DNA of 64,000 nt. It comes from Eudorina sp. 2006-703-Eu-15. Lineage: Eukaryota; Chlorophyta; Chlorophyceae; Chlamydomonadales; Volvocaceae. The stretch spans positions 208,030 through 272,029 of the forward strand of contig BDSI01000122.1 of the NCBI GenBank assembly GCA_003117195.1, given 5' to 3'. The translations under genes and the position numbers were made by a program. A model generated the notes under the pieces. It was not told the DNA's origin and made no database searches. It saw nothing but the letters and a program-made list of their open reading frames with translations. Positions 13,248 through 24,682 of the stretch are shown piece after piece. How positions within the stretch are numbered: the first letter of the stretch is position 1; every line of letters starts with the position of its first letter.

Positions 13248-13450
13248 AGTAGTCGTGCAGTGGGTACGGCAGCGCCGCCCATTTCCAGGTCCCCCACGCC
13301 CCCATTGACACTGCCGCCGCTGCGGAGACGGACCCCGACACAAGTAACTGCTACTGCGGCGGTGACCGCCACCCCCGCCGACAGCGACGGAGACGGCGGA
13401 CAGGATGGCACCGCCCCGCACGATGACTCTTGCCGTGGCACCGGCGGCAC
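12397..13450 (-). CDS. weak candidate gene, possibly OPR-like, frame broken by repeats
   Basis: The minus strand has an exon-like stretch ending at a strong donor (CTG|GTAAGTG at 12880). It is followed by an acceptor at 12553-12554 that keeps phase and opens a 51-codon terminal exon (12552-12397) containing SALVLAAAANGPEALAGLL. Upstream residues include LMSLGAVARERSLPPRAW, which by eye recalls octotricopeptide (OPR) or related helical repeats of algal organelle RNA-binding proteins. Further upstream (13450-13124) lies a poly-Gln segment encoded by a CTG array at 13211-13248. A GGCT tetranucleotide run near 13128-13143 separates the two halves, which are in different frames, so an intron, a sequence error or a pseudogene is possible. 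The family call is a guess. Confidence 0.3.
13211..13248. repeat. CTG/CAG trinucleotide array
   Basis: Twelve CTG units on the plus strand, encoding poly-Gln on the minus strand in the candidate gene frame. Confidence 0.9.
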
Positions 13451-14560
13451 TTCATGATGGCAGCGCCGCGACTTCTGTGCTGCGACGATCTCGGTGCCCT
13501 GTGTTCAAATCCTATCCTGCCCGCTCCTTCAAACCCGCTGGGCACCCTGCCCTGGAGTGACGGTGTTGCAAACACCTAGTCTATGTCGGTTAAGCGTCCT
13601 AGCGAGCATTAATAACTGCTGCTGCAGCGGAGAGGCTCGACACGACATCTCTTTGCACCCTTCTGCCCCGTCTGCCCCCACCGCCCCTGCTACCCATAAG
13701 GTCCCTAAGACTATCCGGGACTATCCCTACCACCCTGCCACCTGTAAAGTCCCTCACCACCTCGACGGGCTTCAAGATACCTGGCGGCCCTAAGGCCCCC
13801 ACCCGCCCATCCCTATCGCCCCTACGGCCCATACCGGCGACCTACTCGTGACCTACTCGTGACTGTTGGCACGGATTGAGTCCGTAGGCAGCGGCTACCG
13901 TACACGACGCTCTGCATACTCTAAATGTTATGTGTACTGATTTCCGGTGTTTCCGCCCGGGCGTTACAGCCACTTGGGTTTTAGGATCACCTGGTCATTT
14001 GAAGCCATTTCGCGCATAGCATGCATTACAGCAGTGTAGTACGTTTTCATTCGGCGACCGGAAATAATCACACTCGCCTAACTCAAGAGCATCACACGGC
14101 ATGTCTTTGCCACGTCGGCTGACGTGAAGGGTGCGCGTTTTGTCGTGAATTCAAAGCATCCACTCGGACGGCATCAGAGCCCTGGGAGCATATACGCTGA
14201 TAAAGGAGTGAACAAAAATGGAGAAGCAGCACGGATAAAAAAACAAAACATGGAAACAGAAGGCAGCAGGAGAGCAGGGTGCAAGCCGTTGTACTGCACT
14301 CACAAGCTTCAACAGAACCGAACAGAACGTTGAGATGATTCACTGATTGCACTGCTGTTGTCGTGCGCCAGCTCCACAAGTCCATCGCGATTTCAAACCT
14401 AGTTTCCGGCGGGGCAAAAGCAGGTGCGTCGTCTGCGGCCCCGCACAATTGAAACGAAAAACATAACTAATGATGTGGCAATCGATGGAACGGATACGCT
14501 AGTTAGGAGCGGGCGGTGGCTGCGGGGTATTTCATAATCTTGTTTACGTCCAACGCAGCC
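13451..14560. other. spacer upstream of the HAD-phosphatase gene
   Basis: No gene recognised. It holds the second C-rich degenerate array (13655-13830) and, towards 14.1-14.5 kb, AT-richer sequence that presumably includes the promoter and 5' UTR of the downstream plus-strand gene. A GTG-initiated reading from 14516 is in frame with that gene but is not needed, because an ATG follows at 14561. Confidence 0.5.
13655..13830. repeat. degenerate C-rich array, second copy
   Basis: Units such as CCCCCACCGCCCCTGC and CCCTACCACCC, resembling the array at 8530-8640. The flanking phrase GACCTACTCGTGACC is itself duplicated just downstream. Confidence 0.45.
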
Positions 14561-16865
14561 ATGCCAACAGCTTCCACAAACATCGAACTGGCTGCACCTG
14601 ATGCGGCAATTGCGCAGTGCTGCGTGCCCTCGGCAGCCGTTTCCCCGGACCTGCTGCCCAGCGAGGCGAAGGCGTTAGTGTTCGGTAAGCTTGCTCACGT
14701 GCGGTGGACTGCAGTAAAGGCATCACGTTGCTTGCCAGTTCACAAATCGACGCATATAATGCAGTGGAGCATCGCCCCGGGGCCTCGCTCCGCTTCGATC
14801 ACCTGTTCACCCGCCCTCCCCTGCCAGCCCAGTACTCGCTCCACTTCTTGTCGCCGGTGTCCTGCGAAATCACCGAATCCCCTGCGACATCGCCGCAGAC
14901 TGCGATGGCACGCTGCTGGACAGCATGGGCATCCACTACGAGGCGTGGAAGAACACCGCGTCTCGATTCGGCATCACCATCACTGCGGCTGCCATGGTGG
15001 AGCTGGCAGGTGGGTTCTGGGCTTGGGACCGGCGTTACCCGCTATGAGCGATCGCCCCTTCCGGGAGCGGCCGATGACATCGATTACGGCCAGAGGGGTC
15101 CCTTCCCCTTCTCCTTCCCCTTCCCGTTCCCCGGCGTGTCTGTCGCAGGCAAGCCGGTGAATGAGCTGCTCGACATCCTGGCGGGACGGAGCGGGGTGAC
15201 CGTGACCCCCGAGGTGGGTCACGCGTAAGTTAGCAGCACAGGGCCGCACGCCGATCGACAAACCTGGCGGGGGTCGCCGTAACATCTTTAATAATATTAA
15301 TACCTGGCATGCCTCTGGCACACATGTCAAGTGGTATGCATCTGGGACATGTCCGGTGCACATGTGTCATCATATAGCATGCATATGTCGGGGGGGGAGA
15401 AGCGGTGCCGCGCCCGCCGTCATGGGGTGCCGTGCATCCGGTGTGTGCTCCCCACCGCATCTGCTGTGTAGCAGCTAACAGTAAGGGCCGATGTCAGGTG
15501 CTCCCTCCTCCTTCTCCTATTGCGGCTGCGGCTGCGGCTGCTGTGCAGCTTCGTCACGAATTCTTCACCACCAAGTCCAAATATTACTTGGAGCATGCCC
15601 AGGAGGTAGGGCGGCGTTTGATGAAGGTCGTATGTGCCGGGAGAGCGATGCCATGATGGCGGCGGCTAGGGCCGGTCGGGAGCCCAGCCTGCCGCGCTCA
15701 ACTCTCGTGGGTGATGGGTGGTGGCCGGTCAGTGGTGGCTGGTCAGCGTCCCCGTGGCATTGAGGACGATTGCATGTTTGGCGTTGCGTGCGCCCGTGCG
15801 CATGGGGCCGAGCATGAGGGGTCCGAGCATGAGGGGGGCCGAAGGACGTGCTCGGTTGGCTATGGGCGGGGCGGGGATGGCTGCTGGAACGCTGCTGGAA
15901 TTCTTCGCCCTGCTCGGCGCAGTCGCCAACCGGACGGCGGTCGGGAACCCTGTCCGGGTCCGCCAACCCCCACAGCTGACAGGAGTGATTGGCGTAGTGC
16001 GCACATGGATGCGCCCCTGGGCGGTCACTCATGAACAGCTCAGGCACATACCGGGCCGCGCACCCAAAACACCCACCCGCCCACCGGGCCGCGCACCCAC
16101 CCGCCCGCCCGCCCCGGTTCCCTTTCACCGGCTCAGGTCAAGGTTATCGACTCGGTGATCGACATCGTGCGCGCGGGAGCGGCCCGCGGGCTGCCCATGG
16201 CGGTTGCGTCGGGCGGCACGCGCAAACACGTGATGGAGGGGCTGACCTCCACGGGCCTGCTGCCCCACTTCAAAGCCATCGTGTGCGGGGAGGACGTCCC
16301 CAACGGCAAGCCGGCGCCGGACGCCTTCCTGCTGGCGGCCAAGCAGCTGGGGGTGGACCCGGCGGGCTGCGTCGGCTACGAGGACGCGGCGCTGGGCATG
16401 CAGGTGAGCATCGATGTGCCTCATTGAGGCGTGAACGTGTATAAGAAACCCGAGCCGCGAGATAATTTTGCTATTTTTAGGAAAAATGTGTAAGAAGAGT
16501 TGGTGTGTGCGTGTGTGCGTGTGTGAGTATGGGGGGATTCCTGTATGCGCCCGTCTTTCGGAGATCCGCTGACCCAGTACGGCACCACGACAGCTGAGGA
16601 GGATCTTACAAGTTGTATCTTGGTGGACGAGCCCGTGCACGGTGAATCGGTGATGTGAGCGCTGTCCTGAATTCCTTGCGGTCGGAGCACCGCGGGAAAA
16701 CCCTTGGCCCCTGAACTCCCGACTTGCGTGGGCTCTTCGTTAACGGCAGTGTCCTGCGTGTTTGGATCCGACCCCGATTCACCGGCGCAGGCGATTCGTA
16801 ACGCGGGGTACCTGCTGGCGGTGGATGTGACACAGCTGCCCGCCTACCCGCACCTCACGGACTGA
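14561..16865 (+). CDS. HAD-superfamily phosphatase (beta-phosphoglucomutase-like), 6 exons, 232 aa
   Basis: Exons are 14561-14684, 14899-15009, 15149-15213, 15549-15605, 16137-16403 and 16791-16865; all junctions are GT-AG and in phase. The catalytic motif I is assembled across intron 1: exon 1 ends ...ALVF with one base, and the completed codon is Asp42 of DCDGT (nucleophile Asp42, acid/base Asp44). Motif II is Ser144 in AVASGG, motif III Lys177 in NGKPAPD, and motif IV the acidic pair Glu201-Asp202 in GYEDAALGM. This order and the cap of ~70 residues after motif I fit subfamily IA sugar-phosphate phosphatases or mutases, such as fructose-1-phosphatase/6-phosphogluconate phosphatase and beta-phosphoglucomutase relatives. 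The length is typical for the family. The substrate cannot be told. No targeting peptide is obvious. Introns 3 and 5 carry dispersed repeats. Confidence 0.9.
15262..15305 (+). repeat. truncated TGTAACATCC-family copy in intron 3
   Basis: Reads GGGGGTCGCCGTAACATC followed by TTTAATAATATTAAT. Only the 3' end and AT tail of the family remain, inside intron 3 of the HAD-phosphatase gene. Confidence 0.5.
16437..16466 (+). repeat. dispersed intronic motif, GTGTATAAGAAACCCGAGCC
   Basis: Shares TATAAGAAA...GAGCCGCGAGA with sequences at 41089-41112 and 46211-46244. Here it is in intron 5 of the HAD-phosphatase gene; at 41.1 kb it is in intron 8 of the helicase gene. Confidence 0.45.
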
Positions 16866-18811
16866 CCGCTTGATGGGTCGGGGTGAGGGGGGTTTGGTCG
16901 ATGCATGGAGTGCGCAGGGCCGGGTTTTCCAACGTCCGTCCGTGTCGTGTTTATTACATTGAGAGCTTCCTTCAACAATATTGGCAACTCCATTTGAGTG
17001 GATGCTGCATTGCAGTGACAGACGAGGGTTGATGGTGAAAACAGAGAGAGATTGTGTGTGTGAGAGAGACACGAGCGTTGGTTGCAAAGGAGGGCTGACG
17101 TCCTTGGCTGGAGGTGGTTAAAATGGGAATGGCCCAGACACACCCAGCCACGCGACAAATACTTACCAACGATAATCACCGGTGCCTGAAAGGCAAAGAG
17201 GAGGTGGTGTTTTACCTCTCCTGGCTGGAGGCTCGGGGCGTGACTGACGTGTGCTCGCAGCCGGATCTGACGACGTGGCCCAGGCGGTGTAGTGGTGAGA
17301 GCTTAATGCCGCACTGCGCGCGGAGCTGCCGAGCCTGCACCTCGCTGGCGTGACGCATTCGGATGTATTCCTTGGTTGCCAACGCACCAGAGAGAGGTGG
17401 CGTTGTTGCAAGTTAACCCAGCGTGCTGAGCAGTGTTGTGCTCGCGGGTCCTCCATGTCTGCCCCTTCTCCGCCTGAGCACTGGACCAGGGACCGAGGTC
17501 TGGGCTTGTGCGACCGAGCTTTGCAGCTCCTGGGCTCGGCTGGGTGTTTCCAACGAAGAAACAGCGCGAGCGTGTTCATTCTTACGACCGACCATTCGGT
17601 ATTTTTTCACCGTGGCTGGGCGCGCGGGGGGGACCGCAGGTGCAGGTGCCGGTAAACCACCGTGATGCGTGCGGCATAGTAGTAGTGCTCGGTACAAGGT
17701 GGACCCGAGTCCCGGCGTGCGGCATGTGGTGTGGCGTGTGGCGTGTGGCGGGCGTGCTTGAGCGTGCGGTGTGTCAAGGTGCTCTGCAGACAAGGCGCGG
17801 CGATGTCGGGCGCTGTGGTCGTTCAAATCTCAGTCGCGTTGCGCTACTAACATCAGGGCTCTGACTTACATAGTGTGGCTGTCGTTCGTGACCTGGCAGC
17901 ATTGGGGCGATCGGCCAGGGGCGCGCATGCGAACCTAAGGGGACGTGTGTATGCCGCTTGCGCCAGCGGGCGCGAGCCTGTGTTTACTGCTGGGCGGCAG
18001 TGTTGTGGTGGGGTTGAGGGTGTAGGACTCAGTCGCCTTGTCTTGTGACTGTCCTAAAGAGCGTCATTGCTCTGTGGGCTGGCGCTGCGACCCCGACAGC
18101 CGGCATGCGTTTCACGAACTCAGCATCGAAATACCCTTCCCCATGTTGGGGCTAGCCTCCGGATTTCCCAATCCTCATCATCAAGTCCATGTAAGTTCCC
18201 CGGGGGTTCCCCTGCGGGTTCCGTTCGATGGGCACACTGGATATGGTGGGATGTTGATGCGCGCCCTCAGAACGACACGGACGATTTCGGGGCTTCAAGG
18301 CGTGCGTTTGCCTCTTCAAATTTTAAACCCGCTTCCCTATGCTGGACGGACATCCACGCCCTTAAATAGATAGCAGTCGGCGGTCCATTGTGTATTTGTG
18401 TTGTTTCCCGGTAGTCGCAGGCAAAGCCATGGTCAGATCCTCTTCATCAGTCGCTCTTAACGCAATGCCCTGTCCACCGCGTCTTTGGATGGTGTTGCAA
18501 CGTGTCGCGCAGCTGCGGAAACACGGGCAGGCAGTAGTAGTCCGACCCTGCTTGTACGACGGAATTCGTAAACTGCCTCTCAACTGGTTTCTTGGACGTT
18601 CCCGTCGCGCCAGACACGTGCAGCGCGCTGCAGACCCAGTAAACGCCCGGCGCTTTCTGCTGTTCGCACACGATCCGTCTGGCCATTGTTGCGAGAAAGC
18701 GCGCCTGTTTTTTTAAACTTATTGAGTGTGTGTGTTGAGGTTTCGCGACAGGGTCGTGAGCGATGCGTTCGCTCTCCGCCAGCTCGCAGGAGGCCGCCGT
18801 CTTCGCTCGTC
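16866..18811. other. spacer between HAD-phosphatase and Kazal genes
   Basis: About 1.9 kb with no supportable coding exon. It contains a reverse-strand copy of a dispersed repeat (17116-17182) with donor-like GTAAGT at one end, short GT/GA simple repeats near 17.05 kb, and presumably the promoter of the Kazal-domain gene. No clear TGTAA signal was found close behind the phosphatase stop codon. Confidence 0.5.
17116..17182 (-). repeat. dispersed repeat with CAGACACACCCAGCC core
   Basis: On the plus strand it reads CCCAGACACACCCAGCC then ACGCGACAAATACTTACC and AACGATAATCACCGG. The reverse complement of 42226-42290 matches almost base for base over ~50 bp. Shorter matches lie at 23140-23190 and 38680-38716. 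On the minus strand it opens with GTAAGT, a perfect splice-donor consensus. Confidence 0.65.
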
Positions 18812-19599
18812 ATGCGAGACAACGCCCCGGACTCTAGACGCCTTGCGACCGCACTGCTGACCCGGCCCCGTGTCCCGGTCCTGCGCTCGACGTGCACCGC
18901 CCGCCGGCGCGCCGCGCTTGCCATCCTACTGCTCCTGAACTACGCGATCTGCGGCCATGTGTGCCCACCAGTCTCGGCGAGCTCGACATTAGCTGCACAG
19001 TCGTCATCCGTCGCAGCCACAAGCAGTAGCAGCAGCAGCAGCAAGTGCAGTGACCTTTGCCCCGTGGACGCGTTGAATTTCCTGGCGCTCCGAGATCTCA
19101 TGACACCCGAACGTGGGTCGCGTGATGGAGGTTTGACACGGTCGTGGCGGGGACGGGGACGGGGTCACAGGGACGGTGACGAGATTGGAGGATTGTGTTG
19201 GGCGTTGGGGGAGGGGGCGTTTGAGACGCGGTGCCGTACCTGCGCACGACGCCGGCTCTGCTGTGCATAGTCTATTTCCCCCTACCGGCTCGCGGCTCCC
19301 GCTTCAAATAAGATTGTCGAACGTCTCCTGTGCCTCTTCCCTTTATGCCAGTAAAGACAGCTGAACCGTGAAAAGCCACCCAATGGGTAGTGGTGCCTCG
19401 CTCCCCCTCCCTCAGGTATGGCACCCGGGGGCCTACCCCTTCTAGTCGATGTATTCTCCGGTGGTCGACTGTCCGGCTGGCAGCAGGCCAGCGCTCCAGA
19501 CGACCCGGCGACCGGCAGCCCAGGTCAGGAGCAGTGCCGGCCCCTGGTGTGCGGCCTGGTGGCGGCGGTGCTGCCCGCCCTCCCCACCGCTTGCGGGGC

Positions 19600-19635
<36 letters not shown>

Positions 19636-22600
19636 GGCCGACAGCGCAGGGGCGGCGGCGGCGGCGGCGCACCCGCAGCGCCCGCAGCCCGGCCTCGAGG
19701 ACGCCGTGCTTGGGGTGCTCCAGAGCTGCTCGCGCGTGCTGGCGCTGCAGCTTGCTACCTCCCTGGCGTCAATGCAGCAGCAGCAGCGGCAGCAGCAGCG
19801 GGGGTCACATCCCCGGGTGGTGGCTGCAGCAGCAGAAGCAGCAGCAGAAGCAGCAGCAGAAGCAACACTGGCCTGGAACAACGGCACAGGGGTAGAGACA
19901 CGGGGCGGGCACCGGCTCGGGCACTCGCCTGCGGGGCCGGCGCTGCAGCGACCCGACGGCTCAGGGGGCGCCGGGGCCCCGGGCACCGCCAGGGACAACG
20001 CGACCGCGGGGGCGAACCCCGCCGCTGCCATCAGCGGCAGTAATGACGGCGAGGGCGACGACGGCTCCGCGGCGCCCCTCGCGCGACAGAGCCGCCCTCG
20101 GGGTGCTTCCACTTCCTGGGGGAGCCAGGCAGCGCTGCAGGTGGTGCAGCTGCTCTCCCGCTGCCGCTTGAGCAGCGCGGACGTCCGCGCCTGCCTTCCC
20201 TCATCAGCAGCACCAGCTTTACCAGCAGCATCCGGAGATGCGCCCCGTAAGGCTGTGGATGATGCCGTGCTTCTCGTCGCCGCCTCGGCTGCGTCCGCGG
20301 CGCCAGCGGCCGCGCCCGGCGGTCCGGAGAGGGTCGCTCGGTGGCCCCGCCGCAGCACCGACCTGGTTCCCCCGCGCGTGTGGTCCTTCTCGGGGCCAGA
20401 CGCCATGGCCACGGCGGCGGCTGAGACAGCAGCCGCCGCAACCGCAGCTTCAGCCGCCTCAGCAGCCGGCAGCTCGTGCAGATCGCGAACGTTGTTCGGG
20501 TTTGGGATCGCTGCGGCGGAAGACAACCGGGTTTCAGAGCCCTTGCAACCTGGCACGCGGGCCGCGGGCGACGAGCCTGGCGGCCTGCCTGAGGGCGCCC
20601 CCGACGGCGCCAGCGGCGGCGGCAGCGAGGCCCCGGGCGGCGGGTCCGGCAGTAACCTCGCCGGCAGCAGCACAGAGGCCGGCGGTGACGAGTCTTCTTC
20701 GGCAGCGCCGGCCGGTTGTCACCCGGAGCCCCTGAGCGGTGCAGCCTCGGGGACGGTGACCCCCCGGTTGACGTGGCGGGCGGGATGTGGCTGCCAGCGG
20801 CTGTGGGAGCCGGTCTGTGACGCGGTCACGGGGACGCAGTACCCCAACCGCTGCTACGCCAACTGCCAGGTAGAACCCACATCGTAGGGGCCCATGTCCC
20901 GGGCGCAGACACACCCCTCGCACACCCCTCTTTTAACTGAACACACCCCTCGCACACCCCTCTTTTAACTGAACACACCCCTCCCTCACACACCGCGCGA
21001 TCCGTCTTGTCGACGTAACACCCCAAATGCACACACACACACATACACCCGGCTCAGTTCTCTTGTACACACCCGCCTGTGCAACGAGATCTTCCCGCTG
21101 CACAAGTGCGTGTCGGGGGCTGCGTTGTACGTGTGAAGCGGTTGGGGTTGGTACGGTGCCAGTGGGGGCTTCACAGCCTGTAGCATCTGAAGACACCAAG
21201 AGACGGTAAAGCCAAACAGTGTGAGAGGCGGGCTGTTTGCCTATCCTGTCTTGGCGCGTATTCTGTAGTTCTGGCGGTGGGGAGTGGGCGCGGGCGGCTG
21301 CAAAATGCGTGCGCGCGCCGCCGCCATCCGTTCAGCAGGCGGACAGGCACGGGTGTGTTGATTGATCGGGTGATGGGCAGGGCAGGAGCGCGTGCTGCCT
21401 ACCTAACGGGCATGGTAGTGCCCAACGGTTGCCCGTATGCGTGAATTATGTACCCGACTTTTGAGTTATGGTTCCAATACCCGACACATAAACCATGGTT
21501 CCGATACCCGACCCGTAAAATATGTGTCCAATACCAGTACCCGGCTGCCGCGGGTGTGTGAGTGGGCAGGGGTGAGCATCCGCGACCGTGCTAACACGTG
21601 GCGGGCGCAGCCGGGACGCCTGACCTTGTTCCCCTCACTGAAGCTGTCCCTCGGCTGTCCCTCGGCTGTCCCTCGGCTGTCCCTCGGCTGTCCCTCGGCT
21701 GTCCCTCGGCTGTCCCTCGGCTGTCCCTCGGCGGTGTATGCATCTGCAGGGGGTGGACCGGGCCGTCCTGCCGTGCGGCGCTTTGATGCTGCCCCAGGCG
21801 AGGTGGAGTCCGCGGCGGGATGAGGGCGCGGTGTCAGCTCCCTCCAGCAGCCAACCCGCAGGCACTCCCGCGGCAGCCGCACCCGCGACCTCCACGCCCG
21901 GTGCCTCATCCGGCGGCCCGCAGCGCGCGGACAGCGGAGCGGATCAGGTCTCGTCGCTGCCGACAGCTGCCTCCGACGACGCCGTCGCCACCGCGGCCGC
22001 CCTCCGGTCCGTGTTCACTGCGTCCCTGAGTCCACGACAAGCCTCTTCGCCCTCAACCCCGCCGGTAGCGCCGCTGCTGTCTCCGGCAGCGGAGGAGAGA
22101 CCGCAGCAGTCCGCGACGGGCACTGCAACCGCGGCGACGTACGCCGACCTGCGGCGGCCCTTCCTCGCCGTCGTACGGGAGGCCGCCGCAAGCCCGGCCG
22201 CGGACCCGGCACGGCCGGCGGTCACTTCCGCTCTGTGCGCGGCGTCGGCAGTCCTGGAGCAGCTGCTCCGCCCGGCTATCGACGCGCTGCTGGTACCGGC
22301 GGTGGGCACCGGTGGAACGGCTGGCGGGACGCAAGGCCCCATTCCAGCGGCGGTTTCGGAGCTCTTCAGCCGTAGCGGAACAGCCGAGGCGGGGCCCGAG
22401 GACACGCAGAGCGATGGCGGCCGGGGCGGGTCAGGGAAGCTCGCGGCATTGGACGCGTGCGAGTTGCAGCAGGAGGCGGCGTCCGGAACACCTTCATGGA
22501 TTGCTGGAGGTGGCAGTGCGGCGGGCGTTGCTGGCGGTGGCAGCTCGGGTCGCCTGGGCAGGCTGGTCTACCTGATGCACTTGGTCGCTGCGGCGCAGGA

Positions 22601-22643
22601 GCTGGGTGACACGGCCGGCGCTGCGGACGGTGCGGCCGGCTAG
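18812..22643 (+). CDS. Kazal-domain protein with N-terminal hydrophobic segment, 3 exons, ~882 aa
   Basis: Exons are 18812-19112, 19416-20869 and 21750-22643; phases are 1 then 0. The start is the first in-frame ATG. Residues ~34-47 (AALAILLLLNYAIC), preceded by Arg-rich sequence, form a signal peptide or signal anchor. The middle is Ala/Gly/Ser-rich low complexity with poly-Ala and Gln runs from GCT/CAG arrays. Residues 558-585 (CGCQRLWEPVC then ending CYANCQ) plus the first residues of exon 3 (GVDRAVLPC) make the six-cysteine Kazal pattern CxC-x7-C, with the intron falling between the fifth and sixth cysteines. Kazal domains inhibit serine proteases, and in volvocine algae secreted or extracellular-matrix roles are plausible; the target is unknown. 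The remaining ~290 residues are Ala/Ser/Pro-rich. A TGTAA signal lies ~100 bp behind the stop. Confidence 0.8.
20909..20984. repeat. 32-bp minisatellite in Kazal intron 2
   Basis: About 2.3 units containing CACACCCCTCTTTTAACTGA. It lies just behind the exon 2 donor of the Kazal gene. Confidence 0.75.
21644..21731. repeat. 11-bp minisatellite, eight perfect copies
   Basis: CTGTCCCTCGG repeated eight times, pyrimidine-rich on the plus strand and ending 18 bp before the exon 3 acceptor of the Kazal gene. It may serve as an extended polypyrimidine tract. Confidence 0.9.
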
Positions 22644-22746
22644 CGGCGTGCGCCAGGGGATGGGAGCGAATTAGGTACAGCGTGCGCTGCGCGCTCGGGA
22701 GGGGGAGCGGTCGCCTTGGTGCGGTGAGGTACGTAGGTCTTAGTGG

Positions 22747-22751
22747 TGTAA
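22747..22751 (+). terminator. polyadenylation signal TGTAA (Kazal gene)
   Basis: TGTAA is the standard Chlamydomonadales poly(A) signal. It lies 104 bp downstream of the Kazal-gene stop codon. Confidence 0.5.
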
Positions 22752-23139
22752 CACCTCGGAGGTACCGTGAGGTCTTGGGTGTGACATGATGGGGGTATTA
22801 TTACTGACTTGGTCAACATTGCTGTGTGGCACCGTCGCCCGCGTGGTCCTCCGCGGCATTCAGCGGGGAAGTAAGGGTGTGTGTGTGTGTGTAATAGCTC
22901 GGCGGGAGAGTCGCATCTGCGGCTGTCTGCTGCTGTCTGCTGCTGTCTGGCCTAGCATCGCGATTCCCTTATGAGCGTCTCAGGAAGTCACGGCCGGTTA
23001 CCTGATTGTACGGGTAGGGTAGGGGGCCGGGTAGGGGGCGGGTAGGGGACGGGTAAGGGTAGTTGCCTGTCAGGGCCTGTTCACCTGCCAACTTTACTCT
23101 CCAACTTCCAACGGCGGGCACCACACGGGGGGAAAGCTT

Positions 23140-23190
23140 AAAATGGCAGCCGCCCTGAGACACACCCAGCCCGGCGACAAGTACGGATCA
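23140..23190 (-). repeat. dispersed repeat, CAGACACACCCAGCC family
   Basis: Plus strand reads GAGACACACCCAGCCC then GGCGACAAGTACGG. On the minus strand the unit runs into CCATTTTAAG, an acceptor-like end. Confidence 0.55.
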
Positions 23191-23505
23191 CGGGGGAGGG
23201 TATATATCCATACGATCAACACGGCCGGTTTGGGTCGGGCGGGCTTCTTATCTAAACACGGCCGGTATATGTCGTCGTGAGCTGTTTGTTGCTGGGCTGC
23301 GTGCGGAGCTCGCCCCTCCACGACGTGTTGCGTTTATGACCCACAGCCTCCTCGCATATGTCTGGGGGGGGGGCAACTGGGTTCCGTGAGCTGAACAGCT
23401 GGTGCACGAGCTGGTGGGGGGCCGCCTTGGCAGCGACACCGCGTTTCGCGGCACGGCGGCAATGGGGCATGGCGCTCGGCAGTCTCGAGGCGCCCGTGTG
23501 CCGTG

Positions 23506-23733
23506 TCACGACACACTGCGCATTCGGCGGATCGTGTACCGATCGACGTACAACTCTGCCGTGTCGTGCTGCAATGGCATGCTCGAGACGAGGGATTGGC
23601 TGTTCTGCCGCCGGATGTACTCCTGTGGGCTGTACCGCTCCTGCCGTGGTGCTCTCGCGGGAACTGAGACGCCGGGCCGAGATGCTGTGCCGCCGGCCGC
23701 CAGAGCCGCCATACTGCCACCCGCCAGGGTCAC
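23506..23733 (-). mobile_element. ORF fragment of a repeated element, copy 1
   Basis: The minus-strand reading contains SVPARAPRQERYSPQEY followed by LQHDTAELYVDR. The same sequence in slightly different form (SVPARTPRQEQYSPQ, LQHDMAGLYVNQ) is found at 24958-25518, so these are two diverged copies of one element. The reading stops soon after. A second open stretch upstream in the same orientation (24092-23730) may be part of the same element. No reverse transcriptase, integrase or transposase motif is visible, so the class is unknown. Confidence 0.45.
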
Positions 23734-24682
23734 CAGTGGCTGTGGCCCGAATCAAATTCATCAGTTTCCTCCAAAGTGTCCAGCACGTCCTGTGTCACGA
23801 CAGCTGCCATGACACTCTGCGTAATTGGCGTGGTGAAGGAAACTGATGGGGGTGGTAAAACCAGTGGGGGTAAAATGTCACGACAGGTGTGGGGCATTTG
23901 GCAGTCGTGACAGCTGTGGGGAGGGGCAGGGATCCGGAGCATCGATCGGCGCCCTTGCCCGGCACATCCTGCCGCACCCTCCCCCCGACCCAATGACACA
24001 TCCATGGGCTTATCCCGGGACGCACCGTAGGCCTCCATGCGGGCCATGCTGAGGAGCGTGTCGAATTGCGGGTTGTCCGCCAGGGGACACACGCACGTGG
24101 GTGAGGTTGCATGGTGTGCCCGCCAGCAGAGTCGCGGAATTTGAAGGAAACCAATGGTAGGTAAAATTTAGGTAAAATGGGCGCACGTGTGGTGAACGTG
24201 GATGAGATGTCGCTGGACGGAGAAGCAGAAATGGCTTTGGGATGTTCACGAACCCTGATCATTGATCTCATCAGCCCCTACCAAGGGCTGCGCACCCATC
24301 CTCCAGCCAGCACCCGCGGGGCAGGGGACATGCAGCCATGCATACATATCGTCCAACACACCATGTTACTAGTTCGCCAGGATTTCCTCTCCTGGAAACC
24401 GCACCAGACCCGCCACATTGCTTGGCGGGGAGGGCTCCGGGAACACTTTGTCGTTGCCAACCGATGCCCACCTGACTTAGCACAGAAGTCTATACCGCTG
24501 AAAAGCACCAGCACGGAGCGCATAGCCCACGCAAACATACAAGTTAAGCAACCTGTTGCGTGCAAATGAGGGTCCTCTGTACTTCAAGCAGAAGCAGTGT
24601 ACCGTGACAATCGTTGCTGTAGACGGACAACCTGTGCCGTGGCCCTGTACTTGGCTATGGGCATCGATCGGCGCCTTCCACT

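Noticed and set aside
13470..13520. tRNA-like T-arm sequence GTGTTCAAATCC
   Set aside because: No matching acceptor stem, D arm or anticodon arm could be folded around it.
19525..20673. 382-codon antisense frame opposite Kazal exon 2
   Set aside because: A shadow of the GC-rich coding strand; it lacks motifs, while the plus strand has the Kazal domain and matching splice phases.
21644..21731. Regular direct repeats as a CRISPR array
   Set aside because: The 11-bp units are contiguous with no spacers; other arrays in the window are likewise micro- or minisatellites.
23005..23065. Telomere-like GGGTAG repetition
   Set aside because: It is degenerate and not the TTTTAGGG unit of chlamydomonadalean telomeres; treated as a simple G-rich tract.
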